Assembly: GCA_021414085.1 (NCBI GenBank)
Contig: JAIOPC010000014.1
Span: 868,001-932,000 of the forward strand
Source of the DNA: Actinomycetes bacterium
GTDB lineage: Bacteria; Actinomycetota; Acidimicrobiia; Acidimicrobiales; Ilumatobacteraceae
Reading direction: 5' to 3'
Length of the DNA: 64,000 nt
The translations under genes and the position numbers were made by a program. The notes beneath the pieces were generated by a model. It was not told the origin of the DNA and did not search any database. It saw nothing but the letters and a program-made list of their open reading frames with translations. Shown one piece after another: positions 8,078 to 16,723 of this stretch (its first letter is position 1; each line of letters starts with the position of its first letter).

Positions 8078-8950
8078 ATGAAATTTGGAATCATCTTCGC
8101 CAACACTGGCCCCTTCACCCAGCCCGACCTTGCGCTGGAGTTTGCGTGCGCCGCGGAGGCAGCGGGTTTTGAATCGTTGTGGACCGTTGAGCACGTCGTT
8201 GTTCCAAAGGGCTACGAATCGAAGTACCCGTACGACCCATCCGGCAAGATGCCCGGCGGCGAAACGAGTCCGATTCCCGATCCGTTGATCTGGTTGTCCT
8301 ACCTGGCTGCGGCAACGAGCCGAATCAAACTTGCCACCGGAGTGATGATCCTGCCGCAGCGCAACCCAATCGTGTTTGCGAAGGAAGTGGCGACGCTCGA
8401 TCAACTGTCGGCTGGTCGCGTGCAACTTGGCGTCGGCGTTGGATGGTTGAAGGAAGAGTTCGATGCGATCGGGGTTTCGTTCAACGACCGCGGCATGCGC
8501 ACCGACGAGCACGTCGCCGCCATGCGTGCACTCTGGACTGAGGATGCCGCGAGCTTCCACGGCGACTTCGTCGACTTTGACGACTGCATCTCGCTGCCGC
8601 ATCCGATGCAGGCCTCCGTGCCGATTCACATCGGTGGCCATAGCGATGTCGCGGCGAAGCGAGCGGGCCGCATCGGCGATGGCTTCTTTCCTGCCGCGCC
8701 GACACACGAGGAGCTAGATCATCTGTTCAAGTTGGCGCGTCGAACAGCGGCTGAGAATGGGCGCGATCCCGACGCACTGGAGATGACGACTGGCGGTCGC
8801 GGCGCGGTCGGCCCCAACGCGTTGGCAGAAGTGCAAGCACTTGCCGACTTGGGTGCGCATCGCGTTGTCGTTCCGGCGTTTCTGTTCTTCCGCGACACGG
8901 CGAACGCGCTTGCCGCGTATGGCGAAGCTGTTATCGCGCAATCCAGCTAG
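8078..8950 (+). CDS. LLM-class (luciferase-like) F420-dependent oxidoreductase
   Basis: A 290-residue bacterial luciferase-like TIM-barrel protein. It starts MKFGIIFANTGPF and contains ATSRIKLATGVMILPQRNP, LDQLSAGRVQLGVGVGWLKEE and a C-terminal half with IPIHIGGHS-type sequence (VPIHIGGHSDVAAKRAGR). These fit the actinobacterial F420-binding oxidoreductases rather than two-subunit FMN luciferases. Substrate unknown. Its TAG stop (8948-8950) overlaps the TAG stop of the convergent GGDEF-EAL gene in a shared CTAG. Confidence 0.88.
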   Translation: MKFGIIFANTGPFTQPDLALEFACAAEAAGFESLWTVEHVVVPKGYESKYPYDPSGKMPGGETSPIPDPLIWLSYLAAATSRIKLATGVMILPQRNPIVFAKEVATLDQLSAGRVQLGVGVGWLKEEFDAIGVSFNDRGMRTDEHVAAMRALWTEDAASFHGDFVDFDDCISLPHPMQASVPIHIGGHSDVAAKRAGRIGDGFFPAAPTHEELDHLFKLARRTAAENGRDPDALEMTTGGRGAVGPNALAEVQALADLGAHRVVVPAFLFFRDTANALAAYGEAVIAQSS

Positions 8951-11265
8951 TTGGTTGCGGTTTCGACCGTGTTGAGGCGCAGGCCGGGGAAGTGGCCCAG
9001 TCGCTCGAGCGCCGCGACCGTGCTGCGCATCGCGTCGGCCGGCACCGGGTGGCTGATGAGGTACCCCTGCGCCTTGTTGCAGCCCAGGTCGCTGAGCACC
9101 TGCAACTGATGCACGCTCTCCACGCCTTCGGCCACGATGTCGAGCCCGAGCGAGCGGCCCATGGCAACGATGGTGCGCACGAGGCTGCGATCGTTGGGGT
9201 TGTCGGCGACACCCTGCACGAAAGCGCGATCAATCTTGATGCGTTGTAGCGGGAACTTCTGCAGCAGCGAAAGCGATGAGTAGCCAGTGCCGAAGTCGTC
9301 GAGCGCGACTCGCACCCCAAGCGACCGCAAACGGCGCAGCGTCGCCAGCGCGAGTTCCGGTTCGGTGATCATCACGCTTTCGGTGACTTCCAGCCACAAC
9401 AGCTGCGGCGGCACGTTGGAGCGAGTGAGCGCTTCGCTGACGATCGAGGGGAAATGGCTGTCGGCGAGTTGCCGTGGCGAAACGTTGACGGACATCGTGG
9501 CCGATGGGCTGCAGACGCCATCGTCGATCCATTGACGCAGCTGGCTGAGTGCCTCCAGCAACGCCCACGAGCCGATCGGCACAATCGTGCCCGTGTCTTC
9601 GGCGATTGGGATGAACTCGGCGGGGGAGACGATGGTGCCGTCGGCCTGTTGCCAGCGCATCAGCGCTTCGAAGCCAACGACGTCGCCGGATTGCAGATCA
9701 AGAATCGGTTGGTGGAACAGGCGCAGCTCGCGACGGTCGAGCGCGCGGTAGAGCGCCGTCTCGACTGCCAAGCGATGGGCGACGCGCTCGTGCATGCTCT
9801 CGTCGTAGACAGCGACACAGTTTCGTCCCGCATCCTTTGCGCGGTACATAGCCGTGTCGGCGTGACGCACTAAATCCTCGGGCGAGGTGCTCGACGTGGC
9901 GCTAATCGCGGCGACGCCGATGCTGGCGGTGACGAACACGTCGCCCTGGCTGAGAGCCAACGGCTCGCGGAAGACGGCGAGCAGTCGTTCTGCAACGGCC
10001 ATCGCTCCACCGGTGGACTTCGCGGTCGTGTCGAGCACTACGTATTCGTCGCCGGAGAAGCGAGCGACGGTTGCACCCTCGGGTACAGCATTGACCAGTC
10101 GGCGAGCAACGGTGACCAGCACTTCGTCGCCCGCGGCGTGGCCGAGCGAGTCGTTGATGTTCTTGAAGCGATCGAGGTCGACAAAGAACAGCGTTGGATG
10201 CTCGTCGGGGTGCCAAGAGTCGCGCAACAGATCGTTGATGTTTTGCAGCAGGACTGTGCGGTTCGGCAGGCCGGTCAGTGGATCGGTTTGCACGCCGTGC
10301 AACAGCTCGGCTTGCGCCCGTGCGTTGGCCCGCACGGCCACCACGACGCGCATCGTGATAGCGAGCACGGTCACCGTGGCTGCGACTGAACGGACGATGC
10401 TGTCGGTCATGTCGACAGGCGACATGGCTGCGAGTACGACCGCTGGGGCACTGAGCGAGGCAAAGGTGACAGCCAGTCGCGCAAGAGAAGTGGTCGCCGG
10501 GCCGGCTTGTGGCCTTGCGAGTTTTGTCACCGATGGATGAAGGAACGTCGCGCCAGCGCAGAAGAACGCGGCAACGTACAACGGCAGCGCGAGTCGTTGC
10601 GCACCGCTGCCGAGATGGCCAGATTCGAACAGCGAGTCAACGATGTCGCCCGCCAAATTGAAGGTGACGCCAGCGGCGGCTAGCCACAGTGCCGTTGGTC
10701 GTTGCCGGCGGCTGAACACAGTCACAGCAACCAGAAACAGAACGACCGAAGACGCTGGTTGGTGCAGCCCGTACAGCACGACGCCCAGGCTCTCGCCAAC
10801 GAGCTCACGGATCGGCTGCACGAAGACAGCCCACGTCAAGATCCAAGCACCGAGGGCGATAATCAGCGCGTCGGCCCACAACCCCTGGCCGTAGCCCGAC
10901 GTGTTGGTGCGCAACAAGGCTGCCAGGCAGGCGACCAAACAACCGACCGCGGCGAGTCCACAGATAACGGCCAGCGACGATTCGTACGTCGGGCTGTCAC
11001 CGGCGAGAAAATGCTTGAGGGCGTACAGCCCGCCAACCGCACTGATGAGAGCAACTGGATACCACGAGAGACGGTTCAGCCAGCGGGCAAAGAGCACGGC
11101 TGGGATGACCTGCAAGGCGGCAGCAAGATAGATCGCGTCGCGTGCCGACTCGGTGGGCATGGCGAAGCACAGCGCGGCCATGACCGCGCCAGCGCCGACA
11201 TAGATCCACCTGAGAAGTACAGGCTCCCGCTTCACAAGCCTCCTCGCATCGCCGACAATATCCAT
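8947..11265 (-). CDS. Membrane-bound GGDEF-EAL protein (cyclic di-GMP metabolism)
   Basis: 772 residues. The first ~310 are mostly hydrophobic, with eight to ten predicted transmembrane helices and no recognised extracellular sensor. Then comes a GGDEF domain (DPLTGLPNR ... VDLDRFKNINDSLGHAAGDE) whose active-site loop reads SGDEY instead of GGDEF. The C-terminal EAL domain looks complete: FEALMRW, VNVSPRQL, EVTESVM, DDFGTGYSSL, KIDRAFV and AEGVES. Established family knowledge suggests phosphodiesterase activity, with a GGDEF half that is impaired, weak or GTP-sensing. It is convergent with the F420 oxidoreductase gene and faces the phoH-like gene with about 185 bases between. Confidence 0.92.
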   Translation of the reverse strand: MDIVGDARRLVKREPVLLRWIYVGAGAVMAALCFAMPTESARDAIYLAAALQVIPAVLFARWLNRLSWYPVALISAVGGLYALKHFLAGDSPTYESSLAVICGLAAVGCLVACLAALLRTNTSGYGQGLWADALIIALGAWILTWAVFVQPIRELVGESLGVVLYGLHQPASSVVLFLVAVTVFSRRQRPTALWLAAAGVTFNLAGDIVDSLFESGHLGSGAQRLALPLYVAAFFCAGATFLHPSVTKLARPQAGPATTSLARLAVTFASLSAPAVVLAAMSPVDMTDSIVRSVAATVTVLAITMRVVVAVRANARAQAELLHGVQTDPLTGLPNRTVLLQNINDLLRDSWHPDEHPTLFFVDLDRFKNINDSLGHAAGDEVLVTVARRLVNAVPEGATVARFSGDEYVVLDTTAKSTGGAMAVAERLLAVFREPLALSQGDVFVTASIGVAAISATSSTSPEDLVRHADTAMYRAKDAGRNCVAVYDESMHERVAHRLAVETALYRALDRRELRLFHQPILDLQSGDVVGFEALMRWQQADGTIVSPAEFIPIAEDTGTIVPIGSWALLEALSQLRQWIDDGVCSPSATMSVNVSPRQLADSHFPSIVSEALTRSNVPPQLLWLEVTESVMITEPELALATLRRLRSLGVRVALDDFGTGYSSLSLLQKFPLQRIKIDRAFVQGVADNPNDRSLVRTIVAMGRSLGLDIVAEGVESVHQLQVLSDLGCNKAQGYLISHPVPADAMRSTVAALERLGHFPGLRLNTVETATN

Positions 11266-11450
11266 CGCCTACCGCCACGCCGCGGCATCTCAACGACACG
11301 CAATGATACTCCTCGCACCCCCCATTAACGCAAGGGGCAGTTGTGTTCGCGCTCTACGTGGTGGCGAGCCATACGATTTCTTGACGAACCCGGAACGAGT
11401 AACTGTTGGATACGGTAGTGCCGAATGAGTCAACGCTTGGGCGGCTGCCG

Positions 11451-12440
11451 ATGACATCGCTAGCTAAGCCGTATTCCGTCATAGTGCCCGGCGTCCATCT
11501 CATGGCAGCCTTCGTTGGCCAGCGCGACGCGCACTTGCGCTTGATCGAAGCTGCCTTCCCGGATGCGACCATTGTTGCTCGCGGCAACGAGATTCATATC
11601 GACGGCTCCGAGGCCCAGGTCGTCGGACGCTTGTGTGAGGAGTTGATCGTGTTGTTGCAGCAGGGTCAGCACCTCGACGAGCACATTGTGCGGCGCAGCA
11701 TCGACATGATGCGCGACAACGAGAGCCCCAGCCGCATCCTCACCGACGACATCCTGCGCGGTTCGAAGGGCAAGCCGATCCGACCTAAGACCGCTGGCCA
11801 GAAGCGCTACGTTGACGCGATTCGCGCCAACGTCATCACGTTTGGCCTTGGGCCGGCCGGTACGGGCAAGAGCTGGTTGGCGGTGGCAATGGCCGTGCAC
11901 GCGCTGCAGACGAAACAGGTGCAGCGCATCATCCTGACGCGACCAGCTGTGGAGGCTGGCGAGCGACTTGGTTTTCTCCCTGGCGACCTGATGGCGAAGA
12001 TCGATCCGTATCTGCGGCCGTTGTACGACGCGCTCTACGACATGGTCGAGCCGGAAGGCGCACAGAAGTTGCTCGAACGCCAGGCCGTGGAGGTCGCGCC
12101 GCTGGCATTCATGCGCGGCCGCACGCTGAACGACAGCTTTATCATTCTCGACGAGGCGCAGAACTCGACACCGGAACAGATGAAGATGTTTCTCACGCGC
12201 ATCGGTTTTGGCTCGAAGGTCGTTGTCACTGGCGACACAAGCCAGGTCGATGTGCCTGATGGACGTAGCGGCTTGATCGGCCTCGAGCGCACGCTCACAG
12301 GCATCGAAGGTCTGGCGTTCGTGCATCTTGGCGCGGGCGATGTCGTGCGGCACCGCATCGTGGCCGACATCGTTGCCGCCTACGACCGCGCCACCACAGC
12401 CAAGGCCGGTCAGAAAACCCGAGAAGACCAACATGGTTGA
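11451..12440 (+). CDS. PhoH-like family ATPase
   Basis: About 329 residues with a P-loop (GLGPAGTGKSWLA) and Walker B (SFIILDEAQN), followed by FLTRIGFGSKVVVTGDTSQVD, the core of the PhoH ATPase family. The N-terminal region (MAAFVGQRDAHLRLIE ... VARGNEIHIDG) is the extra domain of the cytoplasmic PhoH-like proteins that accompany ybeY. The ATG at 11451 fits where homology starts; TTG 11406 and GTG 11418 are in-frame alternatives. ybeY begins 8 bases before the stop, so the two are translationally coupled. A role in RNA metabolism or ribosome maturation is likely from this conserved gene order. Confidence 0.93.
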   Translation: MTSLAKPYSVIVPGVHLMAAFVGQRDAHLRLIEAAFPDATIVARGNEIHIDGSEAQVVGRLCEELIVLLQQGQHLDEHIVRRSIDMMRDNESPSRILTDDILRGSKGKPIRPKTAGQKRYVDAIRANVITFGLGPAGTGKSWLAVAMAVHALQTKQVQRIILTRPAVEAGERLGFLPGDLMAKIDPYLRPLYDALYDMVEPEGAQKLLERQAVEVAPLAFMRGRTLNDSFIILDEAQNSTPEQMKMFLTRIGFGSKVVVTGDTSQVDVPDGRSGLIGLERTLTGIEGLAFVHLGAGDVVRHRIVADIVAAYDRATTAKAGQKTREDQHG

Positions 12441-13029
12441 TCCGTCGCGACCTCGACTCGATGCTCCGCGACGAGTCGGTGGTGAGGGCGAACCAGAGGT
12501 ATTCTGCGCCGATGAGCAGGGCGATGTCGTCATCGATCTCGAACGATGGCAGGCGCTCGCGACCGACGTGCTGCGCGCGGAAGGCGTCCGTGGTCTCGCC
12601 GAGTTGTCGTTGCTGTTTGTGACTGAACGCGAGATGGCCGAACTGAACGAGGAACACATGGGAGCCAGTGGCCCCACCGACGTGTTGGCGTTTCCGATCG
12701 ATGCGCTGGAGGCCGACATCGTGCTGCAGGGCATGCCGCCGAGCCGCGGTCCCGATCGCGCGCCGCCCGACCCGGGCGATATGCCGCTGCTGCTCGGCGA
12801 TGTGGTGCTGTGTCCGGCGGTCGCCAAGCGGCAAGCGCCAGAACACGCGGGCACCGTCGACGACGAGTTGGCCTTGCTGATCGTCCACGGCATCTTGCAC
12901 GTACTCGGCCACGATCATCACGAGCCGGAAGCACGTGATGCGATGCGTCAACGCGAGCTCGCATTGCTGCAGCAACTTCATTGGCACGGGCCAACGCCAG
13001 CCAACTTCCGTCAGGAGCAAGCGTCGTGA
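12433..13029 (+). CDS. ybeY: rRNA maturation endonuclease YbeY
   Basis: About 198 residues. The zinc-binding motif HGILHVLGHDHH near the C-terminus matches the family H-G-x-L-H-x-x-G-x-D-H, and TDVLAFPID matches the conserved T-D-V-L-(S/A)-F-P segment. YbeY is a metal-dependent single-strand endoribonuclease involved in 16S rRNA 3'-end processing and ribosome quality control. An insertion between TDVLAFP and LLGDVVLCP (about 30 residues, Pro-rich) is longer than in many homologues. The ATG at 12433 overlaps the upstream gene by 8 bases; the downstream GTG overlaps its stop. Confidence 0.94.
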   Translation: MVDPSRPRLDAPRRVGGEGEPEVFCADEQGDVVIDLERWQALATDVLRAEGVRGLAELSLLFVTEREMAELNEEHMGASGPTDVLAFPIDALEADIVLQGMPPSRGPDRAPPDPGDMPLLLGDVVLCPAVAKRQAPEHAGTVDDELALLIVHGILHVLGHDHHEPEARDAMRQRELALLQQLHWHGPTPANFRQEQAS

Positions 13030-14315
13030 TAGCCGGTCAGTTCACGAATATGGACCTGTTGATGATCGGCATCATCATCGTGCTGCTGATAATTCTGATC
13101 TTTGCTGCCGTCGCCGAGATGAGTTTGTCGCGCATGACGAAGCCGCGCGCGAGCTCACTTGCAGACAAAGGGCTGAAGTCGGGCAAGGCACTGAAGCGAC
13201 TGGTCGAGCATCCGGAGCGGTGGGTGAACCCGCTGCTGCTGACAGTCAATATCTGTCAGACCGTGCAGACGACGCTGACCGCGTTGGTGGCGGGCCGCCT
13301 GTTCGGCGCTGCGGGTGTGATCGTCGGCGTTGTGCTCAACGTGTTGGTCTTCTTCGTTCTCGCCGAGGCCGTGCCCAAGACCTACGCGGTGCTGTACCCG
13401 CAACGGGCCGCGCTGCTGTCGGCCCGACCGACGGCGCTCATCGTCGGGTTCCCCTTGTTGCAGTGGGTGTCGCGCGGGCTTATCAAGCTCACCAACGTGA
13501 TCGTCCGCGGGAAGGGGCTCGAGGCTGGTCCGTTTGTGTCAGAGCAAGAGCTGCTCGGCATCGTTGAAACCGCAGCGGAAGACGGCGTCGTGGAGCACGA
13601 AGAGCGCGAGCTGATTGAAAGCATCATCGAGTTTGGCGACACCGTCGCACGCGAGATCATGGTGCCACGCCCCGATCTCGTCGTCGTCGACCACACGGCG
13701 ACGGTGACGGCGGCGCTCGACATCGCGATGGAACACGGCTATAGCCGCATTCCCGTCGTCAATTCCGACGACGACGATGTGCTGGGCATCGCCTACATCA
13801 AGGATCTGATGCGCACCGAGCGCGACGGCGGCGGCAAACGGCCGGTGACCGAACTCATTCGCGCCGTTGAGTTTGTGCCGGAAAACAAGCCGGTGAACCG
13901 ACTGATGCGCGAGATGCAGGCGCGTAAATTCCATCTTGCGTTGGTTGCCGATGAGTACGGCGCGCTGGCGGGATTGGTCACGCTGGAGGACTGCCTCGAG
14001 GAATTGGTCGGCGAGATCGTCGACGAGCACGACGACGAAGAGTCGGAGGTGCAACGCTTTGCAGACGGCGACTACCTGGTCGACGGCGGGATGGCGATCG
14101 GCGACCTCAACGACCTGCTCGGCTTGTCGATTCCCGACGACGACTGGGACACGGTGGGTGGGTTCTTGTTCGGCACGCTCGAACATGTGCCAGCTGTTGG
14201 CGAATCGATCATGCACGACGGCTGGCGTTTCAATGCCGCCGAAGTAGAAGGCCGACGCGTGCGCAGGGTAAAGGTCACGCTTGAGCCCGAAGAAGGCCAG
14301 CCCGCAGAGGGTTGA
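13026..14315 (+). CDS. CNNM/CorC-family transporter-like protein (HlyC/CorC) with CBS domains
   Basis: About 429 residues: an N-terminal CNNM membrane domain with four hydrophobic helices (MDLLMIGIIIVLLIILIFAAV at the start), then two CBS motifs (REIMVPRPDLVVVD and the region ending FHLALVADEYGALAGLVTLEDCLEELVGEI), then a CorC/HlyC C-terminal domain (DDWDTVGGFLFG). Family members are implicated in Mg2+ efflux. Start GTG 13026 forms a GTGA overlap with the ybeY stop and has AGGAG (13013-13017) 8 bases upstream. phoH-like, ybeY and CNNM genes are a conserved bacterial string. Confidence 0.92.
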   Translation: MIAGQFTNMDLLMIGIIIVLLIILIFAAVAEMSLSRMTKPRASSLADKGLKSGKALKRLVEHPERWVNPLLLTVNICQTVQTTLTALVAGRLFGAAGVIVGVVLNVLVFFVLAEAVPKTYAVLYPQRAALLSARPTALIVGFPLLQWVSRGLIKLTNVIVRGKGLEAGPFVSEQELLGIVETAAEDGVVEHEERELIESIIEFGDTVAREIMVPRPDLVVVDHTATVTAALDIAMEHGYSRIPVVNSDDDDVLGIAYIKDLMRTERDGGGKRPVTELIRAVEFVPENKPVNRLMREMQARKFHLALVADEYGALAGLVTLEDCLEELVGEIVDEHDDEESEVQRFADGDYLVDGGMAIGDLNDLLGLSIPDDDWDTVGGFLFGTLEHVPAVGESIMHDGWRFNAAEVEGRRVRRVKVTLEPEEGQPAEG

Positions 14316-14333
14316 CGATCTCGGCTGCGGAAC

Positions 14334-15590
14334 CTACTGAGGTCCGACGCCGTTGCGTTCGGCGAGTGCGACTTGGTCGGCCGCAGTTAACTCAGCGGCC
14401 GACAGCCGGAGCGCGACCACGGCGTAGGCAATCAGCAACAACGCCGATGCTGCGAAGTACGGCGCGCGGAGCCCGAACCACTGCGCGGTGAGCCCGCCGA
14501 TGAAGGCACCGATCGGCATGACGCCCGTGCTGATCCAGCGATAGGCGCTGTTGACCCGTCCGAAGAGATGGTCGGGCACCAGTTGCTGGCGCATGGTGAC
14601 GGCGACGATGCTCCAGATCGTGATGGTGAGCGCCTGAATTGTTGTCATCACGATGACCCACCACGCCACCGGGAACAAGCCGATGGCGAGACTGGTCAAC
14701 ACCGGCGCCAGCCCGGCCACCAACATTGCGAAGCGACGACCGACTTTGCTGACGACCTTTCCGCCCACGATGCCCGCTACCAGACTTCCGGCTCCGATGA
14801 TGGCCACGAGCGGACCGAACCACCGTTCCGCGATGTGCAACTCCTCAAACGCAAACAAAACGAACGTCGCTTGTGTCGCAGCCAAGGCAAGGTTGATCAG
14901 GGCGACACCCAGCGTGAGGTTGCGCAGAACGTGATGGTGCGCGAGCCAGTTGAGGCCGGCGCGCATCTCGCTGATCAGACTGACCTTGCCCTCGCCGTTC
15001 GTTGCCGCCCGCGGTGTGGGCCGGAACGAACCGCGCAGGCTGGCTGCAAGCATCGCGGCCACCACGAAGCTGGCCGCATCGATACCAAACGGCAGCCACA
15101 CGGCAATTCCGAACAACGTGCTGCCGATGGGCATGCCCACGAAAGTGCTGCCGGCAATCTCGCTGGAGTACAGCAGACCGTTGGCGCGTTCCAGTTGGGC
15201 TTCTTCGACGACTGACGGCAGGATCGCCTGCGAGCCGTTGTCGAAGAAGACCTCACCAAGGCCGAGGCCGAACGCCAACGCCCACAGCATCCACAGTTGC
15301 ACGTCGTCGAACGCGGCAACCAGGGCAAGGCCGCCGACCAACGCGCCGCGGCAAAGATCGGCAATGACGAGAACGCGTCGACGGTCGGCACGGTCGATCA
15401 GCGCACCGACGGGCACCGAGAACAACAGCCACGGAATCGTGAAGAAGGTGGCGACCAGGGCTATCGACGACGGTTCATTGGTGATGCGTGCGGCGAGCAG
15501 CGGCAGGGCGATTACGAAAACGCCATCACCAGCGTTGGAGATGGCTGCTGCCGTCCAGAGTCGCCAATACCTCCCCGGCAGCTTGGTCAT
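14334..15590 (-). CDS. MFS transporter (enterobactin-exporter-like, MFS_3 type)
   Basis: About 418 residues with twelve hydrophobic segments and the loop-2/3 signature GALIDRADRRRVLVIADLCRG of the major facilitator superfamily. Similarity is to the MFS_3 group that includes EntS, proton-driven exporters of siderophores or drugs. The start ATG 15590 is 12 bases from the end of menE on the same strand, so it is probably co-transcribed as the last gene of menE-MFS. Nothing indicates a link with menaquinone beyond position; the cargo is unknown. Confidence 0.85.
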   Translation of the reverse strand: MTKLPGRYWRLWTAAAISNAGDGVFVIALPLLAARITNEPSSIALVATFFTIPWLLFSVPVGALIDRADRRRVLVIADLCRGALVGGLALVAAFDDVQLWMLWALAFGLGLGEVFFDNGSQAILPSVVEEAQLERANGLLYSSEIAGSTFVGMPIGSTLFGIAVWLPFGIDAASFVVAAMLAASLRGSFRPTPRAATNGEGKVSLISEMRAGLNWLAHHHVLRNLTLGVALINLALAATQATFVLFAFEELHIAERWFGPLVAIIGAGSLVAGIVGGKVVSKVGRRFAMLVAGLAPVLTSLAIGLFPVAWWVIVMTTIQALTITIWSIVAVTMRQQLVPDHLFGRVNSAYRWISTGVMPIGAFIGGLTAQWFGLRAPYFAASALLLIAYAVVALRLSAAELTAADQVALAERNGVGPQ

Positions 15591-15601
15591 CGGTCGGCAC
15601 G

Positions 15602-16714
15602 CTACTGCAGGCGATGACGCTGCAGCTTGCCAAGCGCTGTGCGCGGCAACGCGTCGGTGATGTGCAGTTCCTTCGGCACGCAAAACGCTGGCAGCGACTC
15701 AAGTACATGTGCGCGGATAACAGCGAGCGATGGCGGGTCGTCGTTCGGGACGATCCACGCCACCACGCGTTGTCCCCACTCGCTGTCCGGCACGCCGACG
15801 ATGGCGACATCGCGAATCGTGGTGTGGGTGGCGATCACGTTCTCAACGACCTCCGGCCACACGTTCTCTCCGCCGGTGATGATCAGGTCGTCGGCGCGTC
15901 CTTGTATGTGCAGCCGTCCATCGGGGAGTTGCTCTCCGAGGTCGCCCGTGTGCAACCAGCCGTCGGCGTCAACCGGTGTTGATCCGTCGCGGTAACACCG
16001 CAACAGCATCGGACACCGCAACAGCACCTCGCCACCGGAGCCGAACGCGACTTCGACGCCGTCGAGTGGCACGCCGTCGTACACGACACCGCTGCCCGTC
16101 TCGGTAAGGCCGTACGTGGCGTGCACGTTCGCAGGTCGATCGGCTGGCGCTCGCGCGCCGCCCAGCACAATCACTCGAAAGAGTTGCGCGTCGATTCGTT
16201 GCAGCGCAGTTGGCACGAGCGACACGGCGGTGGCGCCCGTACGCGCCGCGGCTTGCACGCGATCGGCATCGAAGCCGTCGTGGACGATCAGCGGCACGTC
16301 GAGCAGTACTGCGCGCGTGATGACCGCCATTCCGCCAACGTGCGCCAAGGGCAGGCACGCCAGCCAGGTGTCATCGCCTGTGATGCCAAGCCGCTTGCTC
16401 GATGCGATAGCCGAAGCGCGCACGGCTTGATGGGTGAGGACGACACCCTTCGGTGCACCAGTGGCGCCGCTGGTTGCCATCACCAAGGCGTCGCCTGCTT
16501 CCACGCCGCGCCCGGATAAGCGATGAAGCCCCTCGGCATCCAGCAGCCGATCCGGCGCCAATGACTCAAGGAGGCCGCGGCGTGCGGCCGGCGGAAGGCG
16601 ACGATCGATTGGCAGGACGGCGTTGCCAGCGTCCCATTCGCGTCGCAACGCATCAACGAAGCTCGGCCCACCCGGAAGATCAATCGCCACCAGGTGTCCC
16701 ACAAGCGGCGACAT
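15602..16714 (-). CDS. menE: o-Succinylbenzoate-CoA ligase (MenE-like AMP-binding enzyme)
   Basis: A 370-residue adenylate-forming enzyme: MATSGATGAPKGVVLTH (ATP loop), ATYGLTETGSG, WLHTGDLGE, and C-terminal GRADDLIITGGENVWP with the catalytic Lys in RTALGKLQRHRL. It lacks the long N-terminal part of fatty acyl-CoA ligases, as short actinobacterial MenE proteins do. MenE activates o-succinylbenzoate to its CoA thioester before ring closure by MenB. The menA, menH and menD genes beside it support this role. The start faces that of menA with only 9 bases between them. Confidence 0.85.
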   Translation of the reverse strand: MSPLVGHLVAIDLPGGPSFVDALRREWDAGNAVLPIDRRLPPAARRGLLESLAPDRLLDAEGLHRLSGRGVEAGDALVMATSGATGAPKGVVLTHQAVRASAIASSKRLGITGDDTWLACLPLAHVGGMAVITRAVLLDVPLIVHDGFDADRVQAAARTGATAVSLVPTALQRIDAQLFRVIVLGGARAPADRPANVHATYGLTETGSGVVYDGVPLDGVEVAFGSGGEVLLRCPMLLRCYRDGSTPVDADGWLHTGDLGEQLPDGRLHIQGRADDLIITGGENVWPEVVENVIATHTTIRDVAIVGVPDSEWGQRVVAWIVPNDDPPSLAVIRAHVLESLPAFCVPKELHITDALPRTALGKLQRHRLQ

Positions 16715-16723
16715 TAGGCGAGA

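Noticed and set aside
11460-12893. Minus-strand open frame of 477 codons opposite phoH-like and ybeY
   Set aside because: Both sense genes have full family motifs. The antisense translation is repetitive in Arg/Ser/Ala with no domain.
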